Positions 1-7,715 of a stretch of 64,000 nucleotides of DNA are shown here, piece by piece. Both the position numbers and the translations under genes were made by a program. A model generated the notes under the pieces. That model had not been told where the DNA came from and searched no databases. It saw only the letters and a program-made list of their open reading frames with translations. This DNA comes from Verrucomicrobiaceae bacterium UBA7681. GTDB taxonomy: Bacteria; Verrucomicrobiota; Verrucomicrobiia; Verrucomicrobiales; Verrucomicrobiaceae. The stretch is taken from assembly GCA_002482965.1 (NCBI GenBank), contig DLGZ01000050.1:44432-108431 (forward strand). Reading direction: 5' to 3'. Position 1 is the stretch's first letter. Every line of letters begins with the position of its first letter.

Positions 1-381
1 CTCACGCCAGTCCGTGCCGACCACACCGCTGAAGTTTTTCACCACATCCCCCGGGTTCTGGGAGAGCTGGTTGTCCATCAGCTTTCGCGTGATGACCTGC
101 GCGGATTGCGGCAGCTGCCGCAGCGGAATCTCCGAGCGCGTGGTCGTGATCGCATTGGGAGCCATGTAGGAATTCGGCTGGGCAGTGATGATGATCTCCG
201 GCAGCTCCTTGGACTCCTGGAGTGCCAGACTGGCGGCGGTGGGCTTGGCCTTGACCTTGGGATCGCCCGCTTCCGGGACGGGGGTGGTTTGAGAAAACAC
301 GGATGACACGGCAAGCAAAGAAGAGGCCGCCGTGAGAAGTGCGGAGCGGGAGATGCGCTTTAGAAAAAGAGAAGAAAGCAT
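1..381 (-). CDS. TonB-dependent outer-membrane receptor, N-terminal part (runs off left edge)
   Basis: The 127 codons visible start at an ATG at 381 and stay open to base 1, so the barrel lies outside the window. Residues 1-30 form a Sec signal peptide ending near VFSQ. A Pro/Lys/Ala linker follows, then plug-domain sequence with the order SEIPLRQLPQSAQVITRKLM and a GDVVKNFSGV segment, typical of siderophore-type TonB receptors, which take up iron chelates or other large ligands across the outer membrane. No TonB gene is visible, but an ExbD gene lies upstream on the same strand (4872-5336). The product call is firm; the ligand cannot be told from this fragment. Confidence 0.85.
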   Translation of the reverse strand, partial: MLSSLFLKRISRSALLTAASSLLAVSSVFSQTTPVPEAGDPKVKAKPTAASLALQESKELPEIIITAQPNSYMAPNAITTTRSEIPLRQLPQSAQVITRKLMDNQLSQNPGDVVKNFSGVVGTDWRE

Positions 382-589
382 GAGTGGAAAAATGAAAAAT
401 GGAACAGGGCACATGAGTGAAGTCCTCACGCCATGAGTGTCCGGTCAGGGCATGATGGTGCGCGTTGTCTGGGATGACGAGTGTATGCCCATGACCATGC
501 CGATGCGGGCCGGGGGGCCACGACGGTGATGGTGCGTAAGGCCAGGCGCAGCTGCCAGCGTGTTCACGCGGGGAGTGCGTCTGTGGTGC

Positions 590-997
590 TTAACCCAGAG
601 AGGAGAGACTGCTGCTGCCGCATCGTGGCGGCGGGCTGGGCGGCTTGGTGCGGCGTGCGATGCCGTGCGGAAAATCTGGCAGCGGCGAAAGTGTTGGCGA
701 TGGCGGAGTCAGGACCACCCTGCTGAAAATGCCAAGAGTGAGGTCGAGCTTCTTTTTCTGGTCTGCCCGCTTGGTATCCTTCTTTTCGGACTGCTTGCCC
801 TGTTTGATGGCACTGCAGAGCGGGCAGGGATGCTCATTGTCGAAAGTCTGGCTCAGCCCATCGATCACGGATCCCTCCTGCACCGTGTAGGTCACGAGCA
901 TTCCCGCCCAGGCGACTGATTGCAGCACGACCCAGTGCAGCCCGATGGAAAACATCAGGGCGGCAACAATGAGGGTGTGTGCGGTGCGGCGAAGCAT
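590..997 (-). CDS. Small membrane-anchored CPLC-motif protein, copy 1
   Basis: This 135-residue protein has an N-terminal hydrophobic segment (about residues 7-40), then TFDNEHPCPLC and a Lys-rich stretch. It aligns well with the protein at 1648-2055: both share VAWAGMLV, an acidic EG turn, TFD..H.CPLC and a K.G....K tail, so the two are paralogues. I know this family as a hypothetical protein found beside TonB receptors in Verrucomicrobiota. Two cysteines with a nearby histidine suggest metal or redox chemistry, but that is inference. The ATG at 997 is preferred because the paralogue has a similar short lead; a TTG at 1021 with GGAG upstream would add 8 residues. The Pro/Ser-rich C-terminus is not conserved in the paralogue. 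Confidence 0.7.
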   Translation of the reverse strand: MLRRTAHTLIVAALMFSIGLHWVVLQSVAWAGMLVTYTVQEGSVIDGLSQTFDNEHPCPLCSAIKQGKQSEKKDTKRADQKKKLDLTLGIFSRVVLTPPSPTLSPLPDFPHGIARRTKPPSPPPRCGSSSLSSLG

Positions 998-1070
998 GGT
1001 GGGGAAACGGCCTTGATCCAAGGAGGCTCCGCAGACGGTTGCAGAGCCTCCTGGAGATCAGGCGCGGTCG

Positions 1071-1421
1071 TTATTTGCCTTTGAAGCCATCGTGGCAGGC
1101 TTTGCAGTTCACGGCTTTTTTGAAGTCACTGGCACCGGTAGCGTCCTTGGCTTGAACCTTCTTCACGGCGGCGATGAGCGCATCGCACTTCTCTGCCCAG
1201 ACGGTCTTGTCGCCCTTCGGCGGCGTGGCCCCCTTCATGCCTTCGTAGGCTGTGAGCAGTGTGCTGAGATCAGCGTTGGTGGCTTCGCCTTTGCCGACCT
1301 TTTTGCAAAGGGCGTCTTCGGGCTTGTGGTATTTCTTCATGACGTCCTTGATGACATCGTCAGCGGCGGCAGAGCCGATGCTGATGGCTGCGAACAGGAG
1401 GGAGAATGCTGTTTTCTTCAT
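1071..1421 (-). CDS. Small periplasmic c-type cytochrome (class II / cytochrome c'-like arrangement)
   Basis: The gene encodes 116 residues. A signal peptide (1-20, ending SAAA) is followed by a helical Lys/Asp/Ala-rich body and a single haem-binding motif CKACH near the C-terminus (about residues 106-110). A C-terminal CxxCH is the arrangement of class II cytochromes c, which are four-helix bundles, and the length fits a compact member. It would work in the periplasm as an electron carrier or gas-binding haem protein. It lies between the two CPLC paralogues and downstream of a large haem-containing dehydrogenase, so a shared periplasmic redox role is plausible but unproven. A longer reading from 1589 adds residues with no signal-peptide logic and was rejected. 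Confidence 0.8.
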   Translation of the reverse strand: MKKTAFSLLFAAISIGSAAADDVIKDVMKKYHKPEDALCKKVGKGEATNADLSTLLTAYEGMKGATPPKGDKTVWAEKCDALIAAVKKVQAKDATGASDFKKAVNCKACHDGFKGK

Positions 1422-1647
1422 GTGTGGTGTTGGGTGTGGGTGCTTCAAATCCGCCGCATGATGCTGCGGACTGGAAATTTTCGCCCCGCCCAGAAACCGG
1501 CTGGACGAAGGCGTCCGGTGGAAACACGGCTTTCGCCGCGAAACACTGTTCACCAGAGAGAATGTCATGATCCGCGAGAGATCATGCAATGCAGGGCCTC
1601 AGCCCCGCGCAGAGTTAGCCGACGGCTTTGGAAACCGCCCGACAAGT

Positions 1648-2055
1648 TCAAACCAGCCCGCGTCGTGGCGGTGGTGTTTCTGGCAGCTCGGTGCGTTGCA
1701 TCAGCATCTCGTGCAGTGGCACGAATGAAAATGTTTCTCCTGAGGGGGTGACCAATGTCGTGATTTCCACCAGCACAGCGGTGATTTTCTGCATGGACTG
1801 TCCCGCCTGCTGTGGCTGCTTGCGGTTGGACTGGCCTTCCTTCACTTTTTTGCAAAGCGGGCAGCCATGCTGCCCATCGAAGGTTTTCTGCACCGCCTCC
1901 ATCACCGTCCCTTCGCTGGCAAAGGAGACCAACATCCCTGCCCATGCGACGCCCTGCAGCAAGGCCCAGTGCAGACCCAGAGACAGACAGATCGCCCCCA
2001 CGATCACCAGCCGCGCGATTCGCGGCAGCAGCGATGCATTGGAGCGGGAGGACAT
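1648..2055 (-). CDS. Small membrane-anchored CPLC-motif protein, copy 2
   Basis: This 135-residue paralogue of the protein at 590-997 has a hydrophobic anchor at about residues 10-42, the shared VAWAGMLV segment, TFDGQHGCPLC at about residues 58-68, then a KVKEGQ basic stretch. The C-terminal third (VEITTLVTPSGETFSF and beyond) differs from copy 1. The start is the ATG at 2055. The gene follows the PVC-type dehydrogenase by 44 bases on the same strand and precedes the cytochrome gene by 226 bases, so it may have its own promoter or share one with the dehydrogenase. Function is unknown. The strict conservation of CPLC between otherwise diverged copies suggests the cysteines are functional. Confidence 0.7.
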   Translation of the reverse strand: MSSRSNASLLPRIARLVIVGAICLSLGLHWALLQGVAWAGMLVSFASEGTVMEAVQKTFDGQHGCPLCKKVKEGQSNRKQPQQAGQSMQKITAVLVEITTLVTPSGETFSFVPLHEMLMQRTELPETPPPRRGLV

Positions 2056-2099
2056 GGCACAAGTATGGAAGCCTGACGCGCCGTGTCAACTTTCGCCGC

Positions 2100-4835
2100 T
2101 CACCGCAGCGTCTCAAACCACGCCAGCAGATCGAGAATCTGCTCCGCCTTCAGAGAATTGAGCAAGCCGGCGGGCATCGGCGAAATCTCCGACACGCTGC
2201 GCTCCTTGATCATCGCCTTCGCGATCTCGCTCTTCTCGGGAGCGAGCGGATTCAGCTTCAGCACCACGCGTTCATCGTCCTCGCTCTCCAGACTGCCGGT
2301 GATCGTTTTGCCATCGCTCGTCTTCACCGTCACGTGGCGGAATTTTTCGTCGATGAACTTGGAGGGGTTCAAAATGTGATCCAGCAGGTCGCGGCGGTTG
2401 AAGCGAGCGGACACCTGCACCAGGTCCGGCCCGAACACTCCCGCTGGCAGCGTGGGGTCATTGCTCACTTTATGGCAGAACACGCACTGCGCACGAATGA
2501 GAGCATCCTTCCCGCTCTCGCGGCTGCGTGTCTTCGCATCCATCTTCACCAGCAGCGGGGTCAGATCTTCCAGCGTCCAGTTCTTGAACGAATGCCCCGG
2601 CAGCGCATGCGCGGACAGCACCGTCGGCTTCGCCGGTGAGATCACTGCTGCAAGTTGCGCGGCCTCCTCAGGTTTCAGCGCTGCGGCCAGCTCGCTGCGC
2701 GTATCGCTGATCGCTTTGAAGAAGGTCGAAGCCCCATTCATCTTCTCCGCCTTGTTCAGCGCCTCAAACACCACGCGTCGCTGCTCCAGCCTCCAGCCAT
2801 CTTTGAGATAGCGCAGCATGAACGGGTAAAACAACAGGTCTTCTGAAGTCGTGGCCGCCTGGAGCAGCTGCATCGTTTTTTCGATGACTGTGGGGGATTT
2901 CAAATAGACCAGCAGGCGGCAGAGTTCGCGGTTCAGAAAAGTTTCGTCGCGGGGATAAACCGCCCATGCCAGAAGCTGCTGCTTCATCGCTTCCGCCGGT
3001 TCTCCTTGCCGGGCGATGGCAACAGAGATCACACGCAGTGCATCCAAATTCGGAGTGGGCGCTGCTGTCAAAACGGCTTGGAGAATTTCATGCAGATCGC
3101 TCGGCTGACCCACCCGCGCCAGAGCCAGCAAAGCATTCAGGTCGAGGGAATGCAGCAAGTGGACGCGCCATCCATTCAACGGTCGGTTTTCCCATTGTAT
3201 GCGTGCGGCGTGTTTTGACAAAGCAGTGCTCACGGGCTTTGCCACGCTCGCTGTCGGCTGGGCAGGCGGCTGGTTTCCTGCATACGTGACACGATACAGC
3301 CCGCTTTGCGTCCCACGCCCGCCGGTGATGAACCACATCGCAGCATCCGGACCGATGCAGCCGTCGGTGACATTCAGCGGCCTGCCTGCCACAAACGTTT
3401 CCTGCGTCACGGTGCTGCCGAAATGCACCGCCAGGATACGCCCGTAGCTCCAATCAAGCAGATAGAGCGCGTTTTGATATTTCTGCGGAAACTCGGCTCC
3501 ATAGCCGAAATAAATCCCTGTGGGCGATGATAAGCCGATGTCGATCACACTCGGCAGGGTGTCCGCATACCATGCCGGAAAACGCCCTGTGCCACGACGC
3601 CAGCCATAGTCACCGCCGGGCACGACCTGCAGCACCCGCGTGGGCATGTACCACGGCGTTCCCACATCCCGCTCCATGTCAGCATCGAAAGTAAACAAGT
3701 CACCCTTGTCATTGAACGCGATATCCAGCGGGTTCCGCAGCCCCCCGGCGAGGAGCGTGACCTTGCTGCCGTCCGGCTTCACGCGCAGGATGTGGCCGGC
3801 GGGAAGCTCCACATTGCCATCGAACATGCTGCCATCCCACGGGTTCGGGATGAGCTGGTCATTCGCATAGTTCTTGAGCGGCGAAGCAGGATCGACGTTC
3901 TTGGGCAGCAGCACGTTGTTGCCATGCGCCACGTAGATGTCTCCCTTTGGACCGAGTTTGATGTGATTGCGGCCATGGCCGTTGCCACCTTCGGTGCGCA
4001 GGATAGCCTGGCGCTTTTCAAAGACACCGTCGCCGTCTGCATCTGTCAGGCGGAAGAGCGTCTTCGAGACGTTGGCATTCGCGAAAAGCGAACCGTGCGC
4101 ATAGAGCAGGCCCCGGCATTCGAGCAGTTCATCATCGATGACTTCCACCTTCTGATCCCCGCTGCCGCTGAGCGTGAGTCGCAGGAGCCCCTTCTTCTCC
4201 TTGCCCAGCGTGATGCGGCCCTGTGGATCAAACGCCATCGACACCCAGGAGTCTTCACCGGGCTGCGCGGAGCGTATCAGCTCCGCTTTGAACCCCGGAG
4301 GCAGCGTCAGCGTGGCGGGATCGGTCGCCTGATTCTGCGCGCCGGGTTTTGCGAGCTGCCAGGAGTTGTAGGCATCGAAGGTCTTCTTCAAGTCGAAGGG
4401 ATTCGTGGCCGGGTCGGCATCGGTGGGGCCTGTCACCACCGCGTTCTGCCAGCTCGCATCCGTGGCGATCCAGCGCACCGCAGCGAGGTCGCCATTGAGC
4501 TCCAGCCGCGCGGCGGTTTTCGCTTTGCCGGGGACGCGTAGGCCGAGTTGATGCACTTTGCCATCGCTGAGCTGCTGCGTGAGGTCCGTGCCGGTCGCAG
4601 CTTCAGCGGCTTTGAAGGTGGCGATGTTTTTGCCATCGAGCGTGATCTCCACCGTGGCATCGCTGGCGGTCAGCAGCACCGCCTTGAGCAGCTTGCCCTC
4701 GTGTTTCACTGACTGGGTGAACGTCGTGCCCGCTTCAGGTGCCGCAAGCCACTGCGGCACCGGCGGGCTGTTGGCGAGTTGCGCGCAAGCGCTGGCTGAG
4801 AGCAGCAGGTAGAGTAAGCAGCGTGACATGCGCAA
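2100..4835 (-). CDS. PVC-type membrane-bound dehydrogenase with C-terminal haem-binding domain
   Basis: This 911-residue exported protein has a signal peptide at 1-20, a beta-rich N-terminal domain to about 160, then a six-bladed-propeller region resembling glucose/sorbosone dehydrogenases (about 170-520; LPPGFKAELI, DADGDGVFE, LRNPLDIAF, GGDYGW). A helical repeat region follows (about 550-760). The C-terminal cytochrome module carries CVFCH at 784-788, FGPDL, and a final motif ending in LLAWFETLR. This order matches the family split by TIGRFAM into Piru_Ver_Nterm and a CxxCH domain, abundant in Planctomycetes and Verrucomicrobia. The likely role is periplasmic oxidation of a sugar or alcohol with electrons passed to the haem; the substrate is unknown. 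ExbD is 36 bases upstream. Confidence 0.85.
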   Translation of the reverse strand: MRMSRCLLYLLLSASACAQLANSPPVPQWLAAPEAGTTFTQSVKHEGKLLKAVLLTASDATVEITLDGKNIATFKAAEAATGTDLTQQLSDGKVHQLGLRVPGKAKTAARLELNGDLAAVRWIATDASWQNAVVTGPTDADPATNPFDLKKTFDAYNSWQLAKPGAQNQATDPATLTLPPGFKAELIRSAQPGEDSWVSMAFDPQGRITLGKEKKGLLRLTLSGSGDQKVEVIDDELLECRGLLYAHGSLFANANVSKTLFRLTDADGDGVFEKRQAILRTEGGNGHGRNHIKLGPKGDIYVAHGNNVLLPKNVDPASPLKNYANDQLIPNPWDGSMFDGNVELPAGHILRVKPDGSKVTLLAGGLRNPLDIAFNDKGDLFTFDADMERDVGTPWYMPTRVLQVVPGGDYGWRRGTGRFPAWYADTLPSVIDIGLSSPTGIYFGYGAEFPQKYQNALYLLDWSYGRILAVHFGSTVTQETFVAGRPLNVTDGCIGPDAAMWFITGGRGTQSGLYRVTYAGNQPPAQPTASVAKPVSTALSKHAARIQWENRPLNGWRVHLLHSLDLNALLALARVGQPSDLHEILQAVLTAAPTPNLDALRVISVAIARQGEPAEAMKQQLLAWAVYPRDETFLNRELCRLLVYLKSPTVIEKTMQLLQAATTSEDLLFYPFMLRYLKDGWRLEQRRVVFEALNKAEKMNGASTFFKAISDTRSELAAALKPEEAAQLAAVISPAKPTVLSAHALPGHSFKNWTLEDLTPLLVKMDAKTRSRESGKDALIRAQCVFCHKVSNDPTLPAGVFGPDLVQVSARFNRRDLLDHILNPSKFIDEKFRHVTVKTSDGKTITGSLESEDDERVVLKLNPLAPEKSEIAKAMIKERSVSEISPMPAGLLNSLKAEQILDLLAWFETLR

Positions 4836-4871
4836 AGAACGCGTGCTGATGCCCGAGCCTGTCGGAGGAGA

Positions 4872-5336
4872 TCAAAGCGTCTCGCTGCCGACGGTGAAGG
4901 TCACGTTTTGAATCTGCGCCTGGTGAAGCGAGTTGAGCACATCGATGACGCGTTCATAGCTGGCCTGCGCTTCAGCCTGAATGGTCACCAGAACCTGCTG
5001 CTTCTGCTGCGAGGAAGAATCCGCCACCCGTCGCAGCGTGCGGGTCAGCATGGGCAGGGCTTTGTCCTTGGGAGAATCGAAGGCCTCTTCATTCAGCGTG
5101 ACCGTGCCGTCTTCGAGAATCCCGAGGGTGATTTCTTCGGCGGGGAACTGGACGACTTGGGCAGGATCGCGTGGGCTCGGGAGTTTCGTGACCAGCTCAC
5201 GCTCCACTTTCATGCTGCCCACCATCACCATGAAGAACAGCATGATGACGAAGACGACATCGATCATGGGAGCGATCTGAAAACCCAGCGTGGTGGTGTC
5301 CGAATGAATGGAGTGTTTCATGGCGTGTGCGTGCAT
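4872..5336 (-). CDS. exbD: ExbD/TolR-type biopolymer transport protein (orphan)
   Basis: ExbD is the small subunit of the proton-driven ExbB-ExbD-TonB motor. It has one inner-membrane span and a periplasmic domain. Here a short N-terminus is followed by the span FQIAPMIDVVFVIMLFFMV, with the conserved Asp of IAPMIDVV, then a periplasmic domain (about 60-154) ending QAQIQNVTF. The ATG at 5336 is chosen because GGAG lies 9 bases upstream; an ATG at 5378 would add 14 residues and one at 5321 would remove 5. No exbB is present: the next gene upstream is divergent. It is the first gene of the minus-strand run that ends in the TonB receptor, so it may serve that receptor using an ExbB encoded elsewhere. 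Confidence 0.85.
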   Translation of the reverse strand: MHAHAMKHSIHSDTTTLGFQIAPMIDVVFVIMLFFMVMVGSMKVERELVTKLPSPRDPAQVVQFPAEEITLGILEDGTVTLNEEAFDSPKDKALPMLTRTLRRVADSSSQQKQQVLVTIQAEAQASYERVIDVLNSLHQAQIQNVTFTVGSETL

Positions 5337-5495
5337 GACGACTGACTCCGGAAAACCTTGGGGGGAGCTTTTAGGCATCTGAAACCCGTTTTTAGGGTCT
5401 CTCGGCGGAGTTATTTTGGGTTAAATGACCATGCTCTCAAACATTGAAAAACAATGGAGTGCATTATCCGCTCAAACTTTCTTAAGAACGTAGGC

Positions 5496-5526
5496 TTGAC
5501 ATTCTTTTGAAAATGAGTCTTCTAGT
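5496..5526 (+). promoter_or_regulatory. Candidate sigma-70 promoter of the response regulator
   Basis: A perfect -35 hexamer TTGACA (5496-5501) is followed after 19 bases by TCTAGT (5521-5526), a weak -10. The GTG start at 5533 is very close to this -10, so the transcript would be nearly leaderless. The spacing is longer than ideal. The intergenic region is AT-richer than its surroundings, which supports a promoter somewhere in it. Confidence 0.35.
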
Positions 5527-5532
5527 CCGACC

Positions 5533-6171
5533 GTGAAAAGCAAAATCTATATACTTGACGACCACCCCATCGTTATCGAAGGGCTTAAGAAACTAATCGA
5601 CCAGCAGGAAGACATGCTGGTCATCGGCAGCGCTGAAGACGCCAATACGGCGCTGCAGCAGATCGCCAAACTCAAGCCCGACGTAGTCGTGCTCGATATT
5701 ACGTTGAAGGACCGCAGTGGTGTGGACCTCATCAAAAAGCTGCGTGCCAGCCATCCAAACATGCAGATCCTCGTGTACTCGATGCACGATGAAAATGTGT
5801 ACGCGGAACGCTGCCTGCGCGCTGGTGCCATGGGCTACGTGATGAAGGGCGAACCCAGCACTCGCGTGCTTCAGGGCCTCCGTCAGGTGGCTGCTGGTTC
5901 CTTCTTCTTCAGCGCTTCCCTGCTCGGCAGCATCGTTTCCGGTGGCGGTCCTCGCGGCGGTTCCCGTGGCGAGCCTGCCCGCATGCTCAGCGACCGTCAG
6001 CTCGAGATCTTCGAGATGGTGGGACGCGGCTTCGACTCCCACAGCATTGCTGAAAAGCTGACCCTCAGCGCCAAGACGGTGGATGCCCACAAGGCAAACA
6101 TCCGCCAGAAACTCGGTCTCGCCTCTGCTCGCGAACTGCTCATGGAAGCCGTCCGCTGGGTGGAGAAATAG
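5533..6171 (+). CDS. NarL/FixJ-family response regulator
   Basis: This 212-residue two-domain regulator has a receiver domain at 1-120 with the acidic pair D9/D10, phospho-acceptor D55 (VVVLDITL), switch S83 and K105. A Gly/Arg linker leads to a LuxR-type helix-turn-helix at about 148-210 (LSDRQLEIFEMVGRG, SAKTVDAHKANIRQKLGL). On phosphorylation it would bind DNA as a dimer. The start is GTG at 5533, which gives the canonical KIYILDDHP opening; no clear ribosome-binding site precedes it. No histidine kinase is encoded next to it, so it is an orphan regulator here. A strong terminator follows at 6199. Confidence 0.93.
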   Translation: MKSKIYILDDHPIVIEGLKKLIDQQEDMLVIGSAEDANTALQQIAKLKPDVVVLDITLKDRSGVDLIKKLRASHPNMQILVYSMHDENVYAERCLRAGAMGYVMKGEPSTRVLQGLRQVAAGSFFFSASLLGSIVSGGGPRGGSRGEPARMLSDRQLEIFEMVGRGFDSHSIAEKLTLSAKTVDAHKANIRQKLGLASARELLMEAVRWVEK

Positions 6172-6198
6172 GATTTCTCAAAACAGTGATCTTTCCGA

Positions 6199-6229
6199 CG
6201 GGCGGTGCGCAGGCACCGCCCGTTTTTTT
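6199..6229 (+). terminator. Rho-independent terminator after the response regulator
   Basis: A 10 bp GC-rich perfect stem (6199-6208 with 6213-6222) closes a 4-base loop and is followed by seven T residues (6223-6229). It sits 27 bases after the stop of the response regulator. Confidence 0.9.
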
Positions 6230-6246
6230 GTCTTCTCAGGCCGGAG

Positions 6247-6305
6247 AAAGTAGCCCTGTTCCTGTGGAACAGGGAATCCTTGTTGCACAGCAACAAGGCA
6301 ACTTT
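6247..6305. repeat. Dispersed double-hairpin intergenic element, full copy
   Basis: The 59-base unit begins AAAGTAGCC and ends GGCAACTTT, which pair with each other apart from one position. Inside are two perfect hairpins: CTGTTCC-TGT-GGAACAG and CCTTGTTGC-ACA-GCAACAAGG. The predicted fold is therefore a three-way junction. Related copies occur at 18058 and 41494. The unit abuts the stop codon of the sulfatase gene (6305-6307) on the minus strand and follows the terminator of the response regulator. Confidence 0.8.
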
Positions 6306-7636
6306 CAATCCTTCGCCACCGCATCGCGGTCCGCTTTGGCCATGTCGGTCAGGCGTTCCTTCATCGCAGCCAGTTGGTCAGGCTGCTGCGCCGCCAGATC
6401 CTTGGTCTCGTTGGGATCAGCTATGATGTCATAGATCTCGAATTTCGCCTTCTCTGCGGAGCCATGCACCACGAGCTTCCAGGGGTCGCAGCGCAGTGCC
6501 CGTGACTTGAAGCCGGGGCCCACGGTGTACAGCGTGCGCGGCGGCGGAGGCGCTCCATCGGCAAGCTGCGGCCAGAGGTTCACGCCGTCCCATTTCAGAT
6601 CCTTGGCCGGTTTGAATCCCGCCAGCGCGCAGAAGGTCGGCATCCAGTCGATGATCTGCACCGGGGCATCGTGCGTGCCGGGTTTCAGCGTACCGGGCCA
6701 GCTCAGGATGCAGGGCACACGAATGCCGCCTTCATAGACGCTCCCCTTCTCATCGCGCAGCGGCAGGTTGTTCCCGGGCAGCGGGCCCGCCCCGTAGCCA
6801 TCAGGCGGGTAGGCCTGCCCGTTGTTTTCAGCGGTGCTGCCGCCGTTGTCGCTGGTGAAAACGAGCAGGGTGTTGCTGCGCTGCCCCTGCTTCTCCAAGG
6901 CTTCCACGATCTGCCCCACCGCCGCGTCCAGATGCATGGTGCAGGCGGCGTACTGGCGTGCCACCGCGCCGGTGATGCCCGCAGGCACCTTCGACAACCA
7001 CTCCTCCGGCTCCTTCACCGGCAGATGAACCGCCGTCATCGGCACATAGAGGAAAAACGGCGCATCCTTCCGCGCCGCGAGCCATTCACAGGCCTCCTTG
7101 GCGATCAAGTCCGTCACATGCCCGGGTTCCTTAATGAGCTTTTCATCGCGATGCCACGTCTCGGTGAAAGGGCCTTTCTTGTAATGGTGGTCCCACGGTC
7201 CGACACCGCCGCCCAGCGAGCCGTAGCTGTGATCAAAGCCAAAGTGATTCGGTCCCCACGCGGGTTTCGAACCGAGATGCCATTTGCCCGTGAGGCAGGT
7301 CTCGTAGCCCACCGATTTCAGCGCGCTCGGCAGCGTGACGGTGTCCCACGGCAGGGCCCGTTCACTCTGCGGGGTCGTGACGCCAAAGCGGCTCCAGCAG
7401 CGCCCGGTCATCAAACCGGTGCGCGTAGGGCTGCACGCCGGCGCGACGTAATGATGCGTGAGTTCCAGGCCTTCCCGGGCCAGTTTATCCAGCGTGGGAG
7501 TCGGTGCATTGCCAGCATGAAAGGCCACATCCGCCCAGCCGAGATCGTCCGCCATGATGAAAACGATGTTCGGTTTTGCGGTGGCTGCATGCAGCAGCGG
7601 GCAGCAGGTCAGGAGCAGGAGAAAAAGGCGGTGCAT
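6305..7636 (-). CDS. Exported sulfatase (alkaline-phosphatase superfamily)
   Basis: The product is 443 residues with a signal peptide at 1-20. The metal-binding start of the sulfatase fold is PNIVFIMADDLGWAD (22-36). The modification motif CSPTR (68-72) has C68, the residue converted to formylglycine by a maturation enzyme not encoded in this window. LTGKWHLG and FTSDNGG supply further active-site residues. Sulfatases of this type hydrolyse sulfate esters, commonly on algal or animal polysaccharides, outside the cytoplasm. The gene stands alone, divergent from the acyltransferase fusion 79 bases away. A second sulfatase lies at 49458-50912. The substrate is not predictable from sequence alone. 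Confidence 0.93.
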   Translation of the reverse strand: MHRLFLLLLTCCPLLHAATAKPNIVFIMADDLGWADVAFHAGNAPTPTLDKLAREGLELTHHYVAPACSPTRTGLMTGRCWSRFGVTTPQSERALPWDTVTLPSALKSVGYETCLTGKWHLGSKPAWGPNHFGFDHSYGSLGGGVGPWDHHYKKGPFTETWHRDEKLIKEPGHVTDLIAKEACEWLAARKDAPFFLYVPMTAVHLPVKEPEEWLSKVPAGITGAVARQYAACTMHLDAAVGQIVEALEKQGQRSNTLLVFTSDNGGSTAENNGQAYPPDGYGAGPLPGNNLPLRDEKGSVYEGGIRVPCILSWPGTLKPGTHDAPVQIIDWMPTFCALAGFKPAKDLKWDGVNLWPQLADGAPPPPRTLYTVGPGFKSRALRCDPWKLVVHGSAEKAKFEIYDIIADPNETKDLAAQQPDQLAAMKERLTDMAKADRDAVAKD

Positions 7637-7715
7637 CTCACGCCAAACGAAGCATCACCCGGTGATCTCGCATGAACGGTTGCGTGCCCGGAAGCGTTGC
7701 GGCATAAGGAGTCGC

